A stretch of DNA of 64,000 nt from Tenggerimyces flavus. GTDB lineage: Bacteria > Actinomycetota > Actinomycetes > Propionibacteriales > Actinopolymorphaceae. The stretch spans positions 7,913,420 to 7,977,419 of the forward strand of contig NZ_JAFBCM010000001.1 of assembly GCF_016907715.1 (NCBI RefSeq), given 5' to 3'. The notes under the pieces are model-generated. The model had not been told where the DNA came from. It saw nothing but the letters and a program-made list of their open reading frames with translations, and ran no database searches. The position numbers were made by a program, and so were the translations under genes. Below, in pieces: positions 15,584 to 23,969 of this stretch; the stretch's first letter is position 1, and each line of letters opens with the position of its first letter.

Positions 15584-16483
15584 ATGCTCTTGCTCGCTGA
15601 CCTCGCGCCGGTCCTGCTCGGCGGGCTGCTCGCGTGGACGGGTGCGGCCAAGCTGTTCGGTCGCACCACCCAGCAGCAGGCGGCGGACACGGCGCTGATG
15701 CGGATCCTGCACGACTCGGAGTGGGTCGTGCGTACGTTCCGCGCCCTCGGCGCTGTGGAACTCGTCGTCGCGCTGGGGTTGGTGGTGCTGCCGTTGTCGG
15801 TCGTCCCCGCTGTCGCTTCCGTTGCTCTGGGCGTCGGCTTCTTGGCGTACCTGGGGTGGGCGAAGGTGAACGCGCCGGACTCGTCGTGCGGCTGCACCGC
15901 GCGCAAGGAGGCGCCGATCACCTGGCGGGCGTTCGTCCGGGCTTCGCTGGTGGTGGTCGGCGGTGTTGTGGCTGTCTTCGCGTCGACCGCGTGGTGGTCC
16001 GCGGTGGCCGCCGCGCCGTTGGGCTCGGCTTTGGTCGTCGTGGCAGCCGTCGCGCTCGTGGGCACGATGTCGACGGACCTCGATCACCTGTGGCTGTTGC
16101 CGTTGCGTCGCTTGCGGCTTCGCCTGCTGGGCCATCCGCTGAGCTCGACAGCGGTGGCGAGCGGGCCGGTGCCGTACGACGCGTCGCTGGAACTGCTCGA
16201 GCTCAGCCAGGCGTGGGCAGCCTCGGCACCGGTTGTTCGTTCGTCGCTGTTGGAACACTGGGACGCCGACGGCTGGCGCATCCTCCGCTTCGCCGGCGCG
16301 TGGGAGGGACCGTCCGGTACACGGCCCGTCTCCGTGCTGTTCGCGATGGATGCGAACGCGTCGATCGACACGACCACGAACCCGCTCATCCGGGTCACGG
16401 TCGTGGACGACCAGACGAACGAGCTGCTCCCGGACGCGATCGACACCACCTCGCGCCCCCAACTCCCCGTCACCCCCGCCTGA
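15584..16483 (+). CDS. MauE/DoxX-type redox membrane protein
   Basis: 299 residues. The first ~165 residues hold about four or five membrane helices of the MauE type: LAPVLLGGLLAWTGAAKLFG, RALGAVELVVALGLVVLPL, VASVALGVGFLAYLGW, with a conserved cysteine pair in SSCGCTARKEAPITW just after, then two more helices. A soluble C-terminal part of about 110 residues is extra compared with minimal MauE. MauE is needed for disulfide formation and maturation of methylamine dehydrogenase; here no mau structural genes are near. It starts 10 bp after the Tat protein and closes the operon. Confidence 0.8.
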   Translation: MLLLADLAPVLLGGLLAWTGAAKLFGRTTQQQAADTALMRILHDSEWVVRTFRALGAVELVVALGLVVLPLSVVPAVASVALGVGFLAYLGWAKVNAPDSSCGCTARKEAPITWRAFVRASLVVVGGVVAVFASTAWWSAVAAAPLGSALVVVAAVALVGTMSTDLDHLWLLPLRRLRLRLLGHPLSSTAVASGPVPYDASLELLELSQAWAASAPVVRSSLLEHWDADGWRILRFAGAWEGPSGTRPVSVLFAMDANASIDTTTNPLIRVTVVDDQTNELLPDAIDTTSRPQLPVTPA

Positions 16484-16498
16484 CGTGTCCCCAACCGA

Positions 16499-16575
16499 CC
16501 GCACTTCCCTAACCCAACCGGGGTTTACCACGTGGCAATCGCCTCGAAAACCCCACTTCGGCTAGGGAAGTGCGG
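16499..16575. repeat. Structured repeat, family E copy 1 (77 bp)
   Basis: Perfect 13-bp arms (CCGCACTTCCCTA at 16499-16511, its complement at 16563-16575) enclose a 51-bp core with AACCGGGGTTT and CCACGTGGCAA and a second inner stem (CGGGGTTT pairing with AAACCCC). A related core is at 58936-58987. It sits between two convergent genes and could act as a bidirectional terminator, but there is no T-run and the core is conserved beyond what a terminator needs. Confidence 0.75.
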
Positions 16576-16596
16576 CGGGTTGTGGATGGTGTGGAT

Positions 16597-17808
16597 CTAG
16601 CGGGGCTTGGCGCGGTGGGCCTGGTAGGCGCGCATGGCGCGGTGCAAGCTGTGGTTGACAGGGCCGGGCAGCGTGAGCTCCCACTCCCCCAGCGTCTCGG
16701 CAACCTCGCCGCCGGTGCCCAACTTCCAGCGCAGCAAGCCGAAATCGCGCGACTCCGGGTCCAGCGGATCCTTGACGCCGCGCATGTCGTACACGTCCGC
16801 GCCGATCTCGTGGGCGATCTGCATCATCCGCCACTGCAGCGCGTTGCTCGGCTTCACGTCGCGGCGGTGGTTGGCGGACGCGCCGGTCTGGTACCAGACA
16901 CGCTTGCCCACGACGTTCATCGTGTGCGCCGCCAGGATCTCGCCGTCGTGGCGCGCGACGTACAGCCGCATCCGGCCGGGATACTCGCCGTTCAGCGCGT
17001 CGTACTGGCGTTGGTAATACTCCAGCGAGCGGTTGAGCTTGAACCCGTTCCGCTCCTCGGTCAGGCTCAACAGCTGATGGAACGCCGGCAGGTCCGACGC
17101 CGAGCCGAGCTCGATGGAGACGCCGGAGCGCATGGACTTCTTGATGTTGCGGCGCCACTCCTGGTTGAAGCCGGTCCACACCTCGTCCAGCGAGCGGCCG
17201 GCCAGCGGTACGAGAAACTGGAACCGCGGCTGCGCGTCCCCACCCTCGAGCCGCCCACCCTCGCGGCGGCGCCAGCCGAGAATGTTCAGGCGCTCGTAGA
17301 CAGCGTGGCCCAGCGGCTCGACCCGGTCGGCCAGCACGTCCCCGATCCGCAGGCCCGGCGCGGCGGCGGCCTTGAGCGTCGCGGCGTGCCAGCGCCGCAG
17401 CATCAGCGGCGGACCCATCCTGATCGCGAACGCCCCGGCGGAAGCGACGTGGTCGAGCAGCGGCGACAGCCACCGGTCGAGGTTGGGCTCCGACCAGTCG
17501 ATCACGGGGCCCTCGGGCAGGTACGCGAACGACCGCCCGACGCCGGGCAGCTTGCGGTAGAGCACGTGCGCGGTGCCCACGATGCGCCCGGACGGGTCGA
17601 CCCAGCCGAGCAGCTCCGAGTCCCAACCCAGCTTGACCTTCGCCCATGCGGGACATTGCAGGAAGCTCCGGTCCTCGACCGGTGCGTCCAGGTACGCGGA
17701 CACGCTGAGCCGCTGGACGACGAGCCGTGTGGGGCTCCGTACGGGCAGAGCAGCCTGCGTGGTCGCCGTCAACAATTCGTTCTCCCCAGCTGTCGAGCGC
17801 CCTCTCAT
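16597..17808 (-). CDS. FemX/FemAB-like peptidoglycan bridge aminoacyltransferase
   Basis: 403 residues with two GNAT-like halves. Recognisable parts are CPAWAKVKLGWDSELLGWVD, SFAYLPEGPVIDW, the central EVWTGFNQEWRRNIKKSMRSGVSIE, LLSLTEERNGFKLNRSLEYYQ, and GASANHRRDVKPSNALQWRMMQIAHEIGADVYDMRGV with the closing GLLRWKLGTGGEVAETLGEWEL. This is the FemX pattern of actinobacteria, enzymes that add the first bridge amino acid to lipid II from aminoacyl-tRNA. The start is uncertain: ATG at 17806-17808 is used, but a TTG at 17773-17775 has GGGGAG at ideal 6-nt spacing. Divergent from the ChbG-like gene. Confidence 0.87.
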   Translation of the reverse strand: MRGRSTAGENELLTATTQAALPVRSPTRLVVQRLSVSAYLDAPVEDRSFLQCPAWAKVKLGWDSELLGWVDPSGRIVGTAHVLYRKLPGVGRSFAYLPEGPVIDWSEPNLDRWLSPLLDHVASAGAFAIRMGPPLMLRRWHAATLKAAAAPGLRIGDVLADRVEPLGHAVYERLNILGWRRREGGRLEGGDAQPRFQFLVPLAGRSLDEVWTGFNQEWRRNIKKSMRSGVSIELGSASDLPAFHQLLSLTEERNGFKLNRSLEYYQRQYDALNGEYPGRMRLYVARHDGEILAAHTMNVVGKRVWYQTGASANHRRDVKPSNALQWRMMQIAHEIGADVYDMRGVKDPLDPESRDFGLLRWKLGTGGEVAETLGEWELTLPGPVNHSLHRAMRAYQAHRAKPR

Positions 17809-17874
17809 AGCTAAAGACGCCTCGACTACCCCCAAAGGTGGCAGCCGATTTTCTGGGCGGCCAGACTGGGCCAA

Positions 17875-18726
17875 ATGACCCGCCTCTCGAGTGAGCTTCT
17901 CGGCTTCGCGCCCGACGACCGCGTCCTGCTCGTGAACTGCGACGACTTCGGCATGCACGACGCGGTGAACCGAGGGATCATCGACGCTCTCGAGAACGGC
18001 ATCGCCAGCTCGTGCAGCCTGATGACCCCCTGCCCAGCGGCTGCTGACGCGATGACGTACCTCCGAGCGCGACCAGACGTGTCGTTCGGCATCCACTTCT
18101 CACTGATCCGCGACTCGGCGGAGTACTACTGGGAGCCACTGGCGGACGACGTACCGTCACTGCTCGATCCGGCTACGGGCGAGCTGTTCGTGGACTCGCC
18201 CGCGAACCGCCAGCGGCTGCTCGCCCAAGCGCGCCTCTCCGATGTCGAGCGGGAACTGCGCGCGCAGCTCCAGATCGTCCTCGACGCCGGCCTGAAGCCC
18301 ACCCACCTCGACTGGCACTGCCTCGCCGACGGAGGCCGCCCCGACATCCTGGCGCTCGCCGTGTCCCTAGCCGCGGAGCACGGCCTAGCAGCCCGGGTGT
18401 GGCTGGACGAAGGCCTCCGCCTCGCCCGAGCAGAGGGCAAGCCGGTGGTGGACCACGGCTTCCTGGACAGCTTCTCGCTAGAGCTGGACGACAAGTCGGC
18501 GACCTACGAACGACTGCTGCGATCGCTCAAGCCGGGCCTGACGGAGTGGGCAATCCACCCAGCGATTGGTACGGAGGAGTGGCAGGAGATCGAGCCTGGA
18601 GGCTGGAGAGTACGGCAGACGGACCACGACTTCCTGACGTCAGCACGAGCCAGAGAGGTACTCGACGAGGAGAGAATCAAGGGCATCGACTACCGACCAC
18701 TCCAACAAGCCTGGGCAAGCGCATAG
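17875..18726 (+). CDS. ChbG/YdjC-like carbohydrate deacetylase
   Basis: 283 residues of the ChbG/HpnK family. The metal and catalytic motifs are visible: LLVNCDDFGMHDAVNRGI (catalytic Asp pair), GIHFSL (first metal histidine), LKPTHLDWHC (second histidine region), and EWAIHPAIG near the end. The family removes acetyl groups from N-acetyl sugars such as diacetylchitobiose. The ATG at 17875 lacks a Shine-Dalgarno sequence; CAGACT (17862-17867) ends 7 nt before it, consistent with leaderless transcription. Divergent from the FemX gene; a joint cell-wall or amino-sugar role is only suggested by position. Confidence 0.88.
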   Translation: MTRLSSELLGFAPDDRVLLVNCDDFGMHDAVNRGIIDALENGIASSCSLMTPCPAAADAMTYLRARPDVSFGIHFSLIRDSAEYYWEPLADDVPSLLDPATGELFVDSPANRQRLLAQARLSDVERELRAQLQIVLDAGLKPTHLDWHCLADGGRPDILALAVSLAAEHGLAARVWLDEGLRLARAEGKPVVDHGFLDSFSLELDDKSATYERLLRSLKPGLTEWAIHPAIGTEEWQEIEPGGWRVRQTDHDFLTSARAREVLDEERIKGIDYRPLQQAWASA

Positions 18727-18927
18727 CCCCCACAAGCGACGCAAGCACGGCAACAGACCGGAACCGAAAGCAGGCCTGCCCCGGGTGACCAGGCCACACC
18801 CCGGCTTCATCCGAGCCACAAGAAGCAGAGGGCCCACAGGAGACGGCAACACCGCAGCAGACCTGGCCCGCAAGCAGGCCTGTCCCGGGACACCTGTTCC
18901 GGGGGGCGGGGCGGCGCGTTTGAAACT

Positions 18928-19040
18928 GGTGGCCGGGCCGGGGCGGGTCAAGGGCCGCAACGCGGTCGCGAAGCGACGCCTCTCCCCCTGCGCGAAGCGC
19001 CCCCGGAGAGGCGCCCTTGAGGCGCCCCGGACCGGCCACC
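18928..19040 (-). repeat. Structured repeat, family D copy 1 (about 113 bp)
   Basis: Outer 18-bp arms (18928-18945 and 19023-19040, one mismatch) enclose a core that, read on the minus strand, has GGCGCCTCTC, GGCGCTTCGCGC, GAGAGGCGTCGCTTCGCGA. The same core occurs on the plus strand at 26991-27043 with different but again self-complementary outer arms. Orientation is therefore opposite at the two ends of the nucleoside locus. Confidence 0.75.
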
Positions 19041-19148
19041 ACACTCGGACGCCGCCACAGACCCCGAGAGCACCAAACTCCCGGAGAGACCCTGTCGCAA
19101 CAGTGAAGAGCTGACCAAAGAAGAGCTCTCTCACGCCACGCCGGCGCG

Positions 19149-19250
19149 CAGCACCCCGCGCAATGAGGTGTGCGGCCATCAGCTCGGCTGTCGTTCGCGC
19201 AGGACCCCGCGCGATGAGGCGTGCGGTCATCGGCTCGGCTGTCCTCTGCG
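19149..19250. repeat. Tandem duplication, 2 x 51 bp
   Basis: Two adjacent 51-bp units (19149-19199, 19200-19250) differ at about nine positions. Both contain ACCCCGCGC, ATGAGG, GTGCGG and CTCGGCTGTC. No gene or spacer-repeat pattern; not a CRISPR array. Confidence 0.8.
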
Positions 19251-19327
19251 CAGCTCCACCTTGCGCGGCGGGCTGTCGGTGCGCGGAGTCGAGATCTCTA
19301 GCTGATGGGTCGCCTCGTGAGTTTATG

Positions 19328-19469
19328 GGCCGCCCTCAATGTCAAGGGCGCGTTCGCGTCTCGTGACAATCAGCTTGCGTGGTTGGTGTTGTTGCGTGGC
19401 TGGGGGCTGATTGCCACGAGATCAGGCCGTGGCCGGCCTGACCCTTGACATTGAGCCTCTCGGCGGCCC
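19328..19469. repeat. Long imperfect inverted repeat (about 142 bp)
   Basis: Left arm 19328-19373 and right arm about 19405-19469 pair in blocks: GGCCGCCCTC with the CGGCGGCC region, CTCAATGTCAAGGG (19335-19348) with CCCTTGACATTGAG (19442-19455), and TCTCGTG-x-CAATCAGC with GCTGATTG-x-CACGAGA. The right arm has a small insertion. The loop (19374-19404) is GT-rich. It could be a remnant of a transposable element or an RNA with a long stem. Confidence 0.7.
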
Positions 19470-19625
19470 GACGCAGGTCGTTAAGGGCAGGCTCCGCCTG
19501 CCCACCCGTGCCCCGCGGCGACCCGGCACGAGCAGCAGCGCTGAGATCCAAAGACGCTCAGCTTCACGCACTCACCTCCCGCGGCCACACCCCGGCCACC
19601 TCCAGCGGTGGCCGTCACCATTCTC

Positions 19626-19676
19626 GTTAGCGCGAAGAACATGAGCGCTATAGCGACCAAAAGTCTTCGCGCTAAC
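19626..19676. repeat. 51-bp palindrome, family C copy 1
   Basis: 13-bp arms GTTAGCGCGAAGA (19626-19638) and TCTTCGCGCTAAC (19664-19676) surround a 25-bp core containing AGCGCTATAGCGACC and AAAAG. Same size and core as copies at 19707-19757 and 28514-28564, with different arms. Confidence 0.85.
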
Positions 19677-19706
19677 CTCCGACCGCGGCCCGAGCCGGCG
19701 CCAGCG

Positions 19707-19757
19707 ATGATTGTGGAAACTATGGGCGCTATAGCGACCCAAAGTTTCCACAATCAT
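19707..19757. repeat. 51-bp palindrome, family C copy 2
   Basis: 13-bp arms ATGATTGTGGAAA (19707-19719) and TTTCCACAATCAT (19745-19757) around a 25-bp core with GGCGCTATAGCGACCC and AAAG. The arms share almost nothing with copy 1, yet pair perfectly. It lies 20 bp after the end of the thymidine phosphorylase gene; only 30 bp separate it from copy 1. Confidence 0.85.
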
Positions 19758-19776
19758 GCCGCTCCCTGTCGCGAGG

Positions 19777-21063
19777 TCAGCCGATCCGGTCGAGGACCAG
19801 CTTCGACTCCGGGCGCGAGCCCGCGGGGGCGATCTCGATCGCACCCACCAACGCGTCCATCGCGCGGGCGAAGCGCGAAGGGTCCTCGGCATGCAACGTC
19901 AACAACGGCTGGCCCGCCCGGACTTCAGCGCCCTGCTTTGCGTGGATCTCCACCCCAGCCGAAGCCGACACCGGGTCCTCCTTGCGCGCCCGACCAGCAC
20001 CCAGCCGCCAAGCGGCCACGCCCACCGCGTAAGCGTCCAGCTTGACCAGCACCCCAGAAGATGGCGCCAACACCGACTCCGTCTCCGGCGCCACCGGCAG
20101 CGCAGCTGACGGATCGCCGCCCTGCGCAACGATCATCCGCCGCCACACGTCCATCGCGCGCCCGTCCAACAGCGCGTCCGCTGGGTCGACCCCGTCCACC
20201 CCTGCGGCCGACAGCATCTCGCGCGCCAGCGTCACGGTCAGCGAGATCACGTCCGCCGGACCGCCGCCGGCCAGCACCTCCACGGACTCGCGCACCTCGA
20301 GCGCGTTCCCGGCAGTCAGACCCAAAGGCGTCGACATGTCGGTGAGGCACGCGACCGTACGTACGCCCGCCGCCGTCCCCAGCTCCACCATCGTCGCGGC
20401 CAGCGACCGCGCGTCGGCGACGTTCTTCATGAACGCGCCCGACCCGACCTTCACGTCGAGCACCAAAGCGCCCGTGCCCTCGGCGATCTTCTTGCACATG
20501 ATCGAGCTCGCGATCAATGGGATCGACTCCACGGTCCCCGTCACGTCCCGCAGCGCGTACAGCTTCTGGTCCGCCGGCGCCAACGACGACGTCGGCGCGC
20601 AAATCACCGCGCCCACGGAGCCAAGCTGCGACAAAACCTCGTCGAACGAGAGCGAAGCCCGCCACCCAGGAATCGCACCCAGCTTGTCCAAAGTCCCGCC
20701 AGTGTGCCCCAAGCCCCGGCCGGACAGCTGCGGCACAGCCACCCCGCAAGCGGCGACCAACGGCGCCAAGGGCAGCGTGATCTTGTCACCGACGCCACCG
20801 GTCGAGTGCTTGTCCGCGGTCGGCACTCCCAACGACGAGAAGTCCAGCCGTCCGCCCGTACGGATCATCGCGTCGGTCCACCGCGAGATCTCCCGAAACT
20901 CCATGCCCCGCAGCAGAATCGCCATCGCGAGCGAGGACATCTGCTCGTCAGCCACCACCGAACGCGTGTACGCGTCGACGACCCAGTCGATCTGCTCGTC
21001 GCTGAGCTCGCCGCCGTCTCGCTTCGCGCGGATCAGATCGACGACGTCGAAGCCCTCAGCCAT
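19777..21063 (-). CDS. deoA: Thymidine (pyrimidine-nucleoside) phosphorylase
   Basis: A 428-residue enzyme that splits thymidine or uridine with phosphate into base and (deoxy)ribose-1-phosphate. It starts FDVVDLIRAKRDGGELSDEQIDW, contains the phosphate-site motif DKHSTGGVGDKITLPLAPL, the PQLSGRGLGHTGGTLDKL signature, DVKVGSGAFMK and GNALEVRES, and ends with a biotinyl-like alpha/beta domain (VEIHAKQGAEVRAGQPLLTLHA). Start at 21061-21063, overlapping the end of cdd by 8 bp; the longer frame extends into cdd. Last gene of the nucleoside operon. Confidence 0.95.
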   Translation of the reverse strand: MAEGFDVVDLIRAKRDGGELSDEQIDWVVDAYTRSVVADEQMSSLAMAILLRGMEFREISRWTDAMIRTGGRLDFSSLGVPTADKHSTGGVGDKITLPLAPLVAACGVAVPQLSGRGLGHTGGTLDKLGAIPGWRASLSFDEVLSQLGSVGAVICAPTSSLAPADQKLYALRDVTGTVESIPLIASSIMCKKIAEGTGALVLDVKVGSGAFMKNVADARSLAATMVELGTAAGVRTVACLTDMSTPLGLTAGNALEVRESVEVLAGGGPADVISLTVTLAREMLSAAGVDGVDPADALLDGRAMDVWRRMIVAQGGDPSAALPVAPETESVLAPSSGVLVKLDAYAVGVAAWRLGAGRARKEDPVSASAGVEIHAKQGAEVRAGQPLLTLHAEDPSRFARAMDALVGAIEIAPAGSRPESKLVLDRIG

Positions 21064-21469
21064 GCCCCACAACTCCCCCCTCTTTTGACAGCAGAGTCTC
21101 TGGGCCAAATGCCTGCGGCAGCACCTCGTTCATCGAGAGCACACCCTCCGGCGTATCGACGAGCAACGCGGATCCGCCGTGCTCGTACAGCAACTGCCGG
21201 CAACGTCCGCACGGCATCAACAAAGCACCCTGCCCGTCGCAGCACGAGAACGCCACCAGCCGCCCGCCACCGCTCAGAGCCAAGGCCGACACCAGCCCGC
21301 ACTCCGCGCACAACGTCAAGCCGTACGAGGCATTCTCGACGTTGCAGCCCACCACGATCCGCCCATCGGAGACGAGCGCCGCCGCGCCCACCGGAAAGCG
21401 AGAGTACGGTACGTACGCATGCGTCATCGCCTCGCGCGCGGCAGCGCGCAGCGCTTCCCAATCCACCAT
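21056..21469 (-). CDS. cdd: Cytidine deaminase
   Basis: 137 residues, homotetrameric type. Substrate and zinc motifs: PYSRFPVGAAALVSDGRIVVGCNVENASYGLTLCAECGLVSALALSGG (the CAE element with the catalytic glutamate) and MPCGRCRQLLYEHGG (the PCxxC zinc pair). It converts cytidine and deoxycytidine to uridine forms, which the next enzyme, thymidine phosphorylase, can cleave. Start ATG at 21467-21469, 5 bp after the permease stop; the long upstream extension of this frame is only a shadow of the permease. Confidence 0.95.
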   Translation of the reverse strand: MVDWEALRAAAREAMTHAYVPYSRFPVGAAALVSDGRIVVGCNVENASYGLTLCAECGLVSALALSGGGRLVAFSCCDGQGALLMPCGRCRQLLYEHGGSALLVDTPEGVLSMNEVLPQAFGPETLLSKEGGVVGHG

Positions 21470-21474
21470 GAAGC

Positions 21475-22752
21475 TCAGCTTTTCACGTACGGTTCGCCGT
21501 CGGCCTTCGGCGCCCGCACCCTGCCGACCAGCCCGGCGACCGCGATGATCGTGGCGAGGTACGGCGCCATCAACAGCACGTCGCCCGGGATCGGCGTGTC
21601 GATGATCTGCAGCTGACTCTGCAGCTGCGTCGCGAACCCAAAGAACAGCGCCGCGAGCGTCGCACCGACCGGGTGCCACCGCCCCATGATCAACGCAGCG
21701 AGCGCGATGAAGCCGTTGCCTGCGGTCATGTCCTTGTTGAACGAGCCACCAAAGCCGACCGTGAAGAACGCGCCGCCGAGGCCCGCGAACACGCCACCCA
21801 GCAGCACCGCCTGGTACCGCACCCGCAGCACGTTGATGCCCACGGTGTCCGCCGCCCGCGGGTGCTCGCCCACGGCGCGAACGCGCAATCCCCAACGGGT
21901 CTTGAACAAAACGTACGTCACGATCGCGACCGCGGCGTACATCGCGTAGACCAGGATCGTCTGCCGGAACAGCACGTCGCCAATCACCGGGATGTCGGAC
22001 AGCAACGGGATCGGGATCGCCTGCAGCACGTCGGGGTTGTTGAACGCCGACGCATCGTCCTGCACGAACTGGTCGAACAGGAAGCCGGTGATGCCCGTCG
22101 CGAACACCACGAGCACGACGCCGAGCACGACCTGGTTGACCAGGTAGCGGATGCTGAACACCGCGAGCAGCGCGGCGATCAGAACCCCGCCGCCGATCGC
22201 GGCGATCATGCCGACGTACGCGTTGCCGAACACCGTCGCGAACACCGCCGCGGCGAACGCGCCGACGAGGAACTGGCCTTCGATCGCGACGTTGATGACG
22301 CCCGAGCGTTCGCACAGCACACCGGCCAACGCGCCCAGGATCAGCGGTGTCGCGAAGCTCATCGTGCCCTGGAACTGGTTGGTCAGCGGGAAGACCTTCC
22401 CCGACGCCGCCCAGCTCAGGAACGTGAAGATGAACGTGGTCGCGAGCAGCGCCCACAGCACCCAGGCCCAGCGGGCCGGCAGCTTCTGCAGGACGTAGAG
22501 CACCGCGACCGCGACGGCGACGACGGCGCCGATCCACGCGAGCGGCTGGGCGGGGAGGGCGAGGTTCAACGGAGTCTCGGCGAACTGACCGGACAGCCGG
22601 AACGTCACCGTTCCTGGTTTGGTGGTCACCGCGAGCACCACGGCGACCAACGCGACGAACCCCAGCAGCACGCCGTTGCGGTTGCGGCGCCGGCGGTCGG
22701 CGACGCTCTCGACGACGGGAGCGGGCTCGACCCTCTCGACGGTGGCAGTCAC
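21475..22752 (-). CDS. Nucleoside ABC transporter permease 2 (NupQ/YufQ-like)
   Basis: 425 residues, about ten membrane helices, BPD_transp_2 family. The N-terminus has a charged segment and two or three extra helices. The core holds the cytoplasmic contact motif LCERSGVINVAIEGQFLVGAFAAAVFA and GINVLRVRYQAVLLGGVFAGLGGAFFTVGFGGSFNKDMTAGNGFIALAALIMGRWHPVGA, typical for BMP-linked nucleoside transporters. The GTG at 22750-22752 overlaps the stop of permease 1 (GTGA). Works with the other permease, the double ATPase and the BMP lipoprotein. Confidence 0.93.
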   Translation of the reverse strand: MTATVERVEPAPVVESVADRRRRNRNGVLLGFVALVAVVLAVTTKPGTVTFRLSGQFAETPLNLALPAQPLAWIGAVVAVAVAVLYVLQKLPARWAWVLWALLATTFIFTFLSWAASGKVFPLTNQFQGTMSFATPLILGALAGVLCERSGVINVAIEGQFLVGAFAAAVFATVFGNAYVGMIAAIGGGVLIAALLAVFSIRYLVNQVVLGVVLVVFATGITGFLFDQFVQDDASAFNNPDVLQAIPIPLLSDIPVIGDVLFRQTILVYAMYAAVAIVTYVLFKTRWGLRVRAVGEHPRAADTVGINVLRVRYQAVLLGGVFAGLGGAFFTVGFGGSFNKDMTAGNGFIALAALIMGRWHPVGATLAALFFGFATQLQSQLQIIDTPIPGDVLLMAPYLATIIAVAGLVGRVRAPKADGEPYVKS

Positions 22753-23969
22753 GCGTTCCACCCCTTCGCCAGAACGGTTCCGCCCGCGCCCTGCGCGCGG
22801 ATCCGGAAGATCGCCCGCACCAGCGCGGGTGCGGCGATGAACAACACGATCGTCGCCTGCAGCACGGTCGTCAGCGTCAACGGGGTCTGCGTGGCGAGCT
22901 GCATCTGCAGGCCGCCGGCGCTCAGCGCGCCGAACAGCAGACCGGCGACGACCGTGCCTAACGGTGTCGCCCGCCCGAGCAGCGCGACCGTGATCGCGTC
23001 GAAGCCGACCGACCCGGCGATACCGTCGGTGAGCGGGAGATCGGTGCCGAGCACCTGCTGGACGCCGGCAAGACCGGCGAGGCCGCCGGCGATCAGCATC
23101 GCCAACGTGTACGAACGTCCGACGCTCATACCGGCCGTACGCGCAGCCTCCGGGTTGGCACCGACCGCACGCAGCTCGAAGCCGATCGTCGACCGGGACA
23201 GGATCCACCAGACGGCGACCGCGGCCAGGATCGCGACGAGGAAGCCGATATGCAGCCGCGTCCCCGGCACGTTCAAGAACTGTGCGCTGCTGTCGACGAC
23301 CGGGCTGATCGAGTCGTCCCGGCCGGGCCGCTGCAGAACGTCCGTCGTGAGCAACCACTGCAGCAGATAGAGGCCGACGTAGTTGAGCATGATCGTCGTG
23401 ATGACCTCGTGCGCGCCGGCTCGCGCCTTGAGGAAGCCGGCGATCGCGCCCCAGAGCGCGCCGCCGAGGATGCCCGCGACGACCGCGGCGATCACGTGCA
23501 GCACGATCGGCAGGTGCCAGGTGAAGCCGACCCAGCCGGCGCAGAGCGCGCCGACGATCAGCTGGCCCTGGGCGCCGATGTTGAACAGGCCGGCGCGGAA
23601 CGCGAGCGACACCGCGAGGCCGCCGCAGATCAGCGGCGAGGCCAGCGTGAGCGTCTCCGAGATCGGCCGCCAACCGCCCAGAGCCCCTTGCAGCAAGGCG
23701 AGATAGGCCTCGGAGACCGCGGTCCACGAGGCGATGAGCGCGTCTGCCGGCCGGGAGAAGAAGTACGTGAACGTCGGGAGCACGTTCTGGTCGCTGATGA
23801 TGATGAGCACCGCGCCGACGACCAGCGCGAGCAGGACGGCGGCGAGGCTGACGATCAGCTCTCGGACCCAGGAGAAGCGGGCGCTGCGTACGGGCGCGGG
23901 CGACGGTGACGGCGCCGGGGCGGGCGCCGGGGTCGGAGCCGGCGTGGCGTCCGGCGGCTGGTCGCTCAT
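22749..23969 (-). CDS. Nucleoside ABC transporter permease 1 (NupP/YufP-like)
   Basis: 406 residues. It begins with a Pro/Ala/Ser-rich tail (about 1-30, PAPTPAPAPAPSPSPAP) unusual for the family, then about nine helices. Family motifs: LICGGLAVSLAFRAGLFNIGAQGQLIVGAL, HEVITTIMLNYVGLYLLQWLL, ELRAVGANPEAARTAGMSVGRSYTLAMLIAGGLAGLAGV, and DAITVALLGRATPLGTVVAGLLFGAL. Start at 23967-23969 overlaps the ATPase stop (ATGA). Pairs with permease 2 to form the channel. Confidence 0.93.
   Translation of the reverse strand: MSDQPPDATPAPTPAPAPAPSPSPAPVRSARFSWVRELIVSLAAVLLALVVGAVLIIISDQNVLPTFTYFFSRPADALIASWTAVSEAYLALLQGALGGWRPISETLTLASPLICGGLAVSLAFRAGLFNIGAQGQLIVGALCAGWVGFTWHLPIVLHVIAAVVAGILGGALWGAIAGFLKARAGAHEVITTIMLNYVGLYLLQWLLTTDVLQRPGRDDSISPVVDSSAQFLNVPGTRLHIGFLVAILAAVAVWWILSRSTIGFELRAVGANPEAARTAGMSVGRSYTLAMLIAGGLAGLAGVQQVLGTDLPLTDGIAGSVGFDAITVALLGRATPLGTVVAGLLFGALSAGGLQMQLATQTPLTLTTVLQATIVLFIAAPALVRAIFRIRAQGAGGTVLAKGWNA

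Larger units (their letters stand above)
18727..19776. other. 1.05-kb gene-free, repeat-rich region
   Basis: No open frame here looks like a gene: translations are low-complexity and none has a plausible ribosome-binding site with family motifs. It contains two short direct repeats with the core AGCAGGCCTG (18773 and 18873 areas), the family D hairpin (18928-19040), a 51-bp tandem duplication (19149-19250), a long imperfect inverted repeat (19328-19469) and two family C palindromes (19626-19676, 19707-19757). It lies downstream of both flanking genes. It may be decayed mobile DNA or a nest of repeats. Confidence 0.7.

Noticed and set aside
19149-19250. Possible CRISPR-like direct repeats
   Set aside because: Only two units, adjacent, with no spacers between them and no cas genes.
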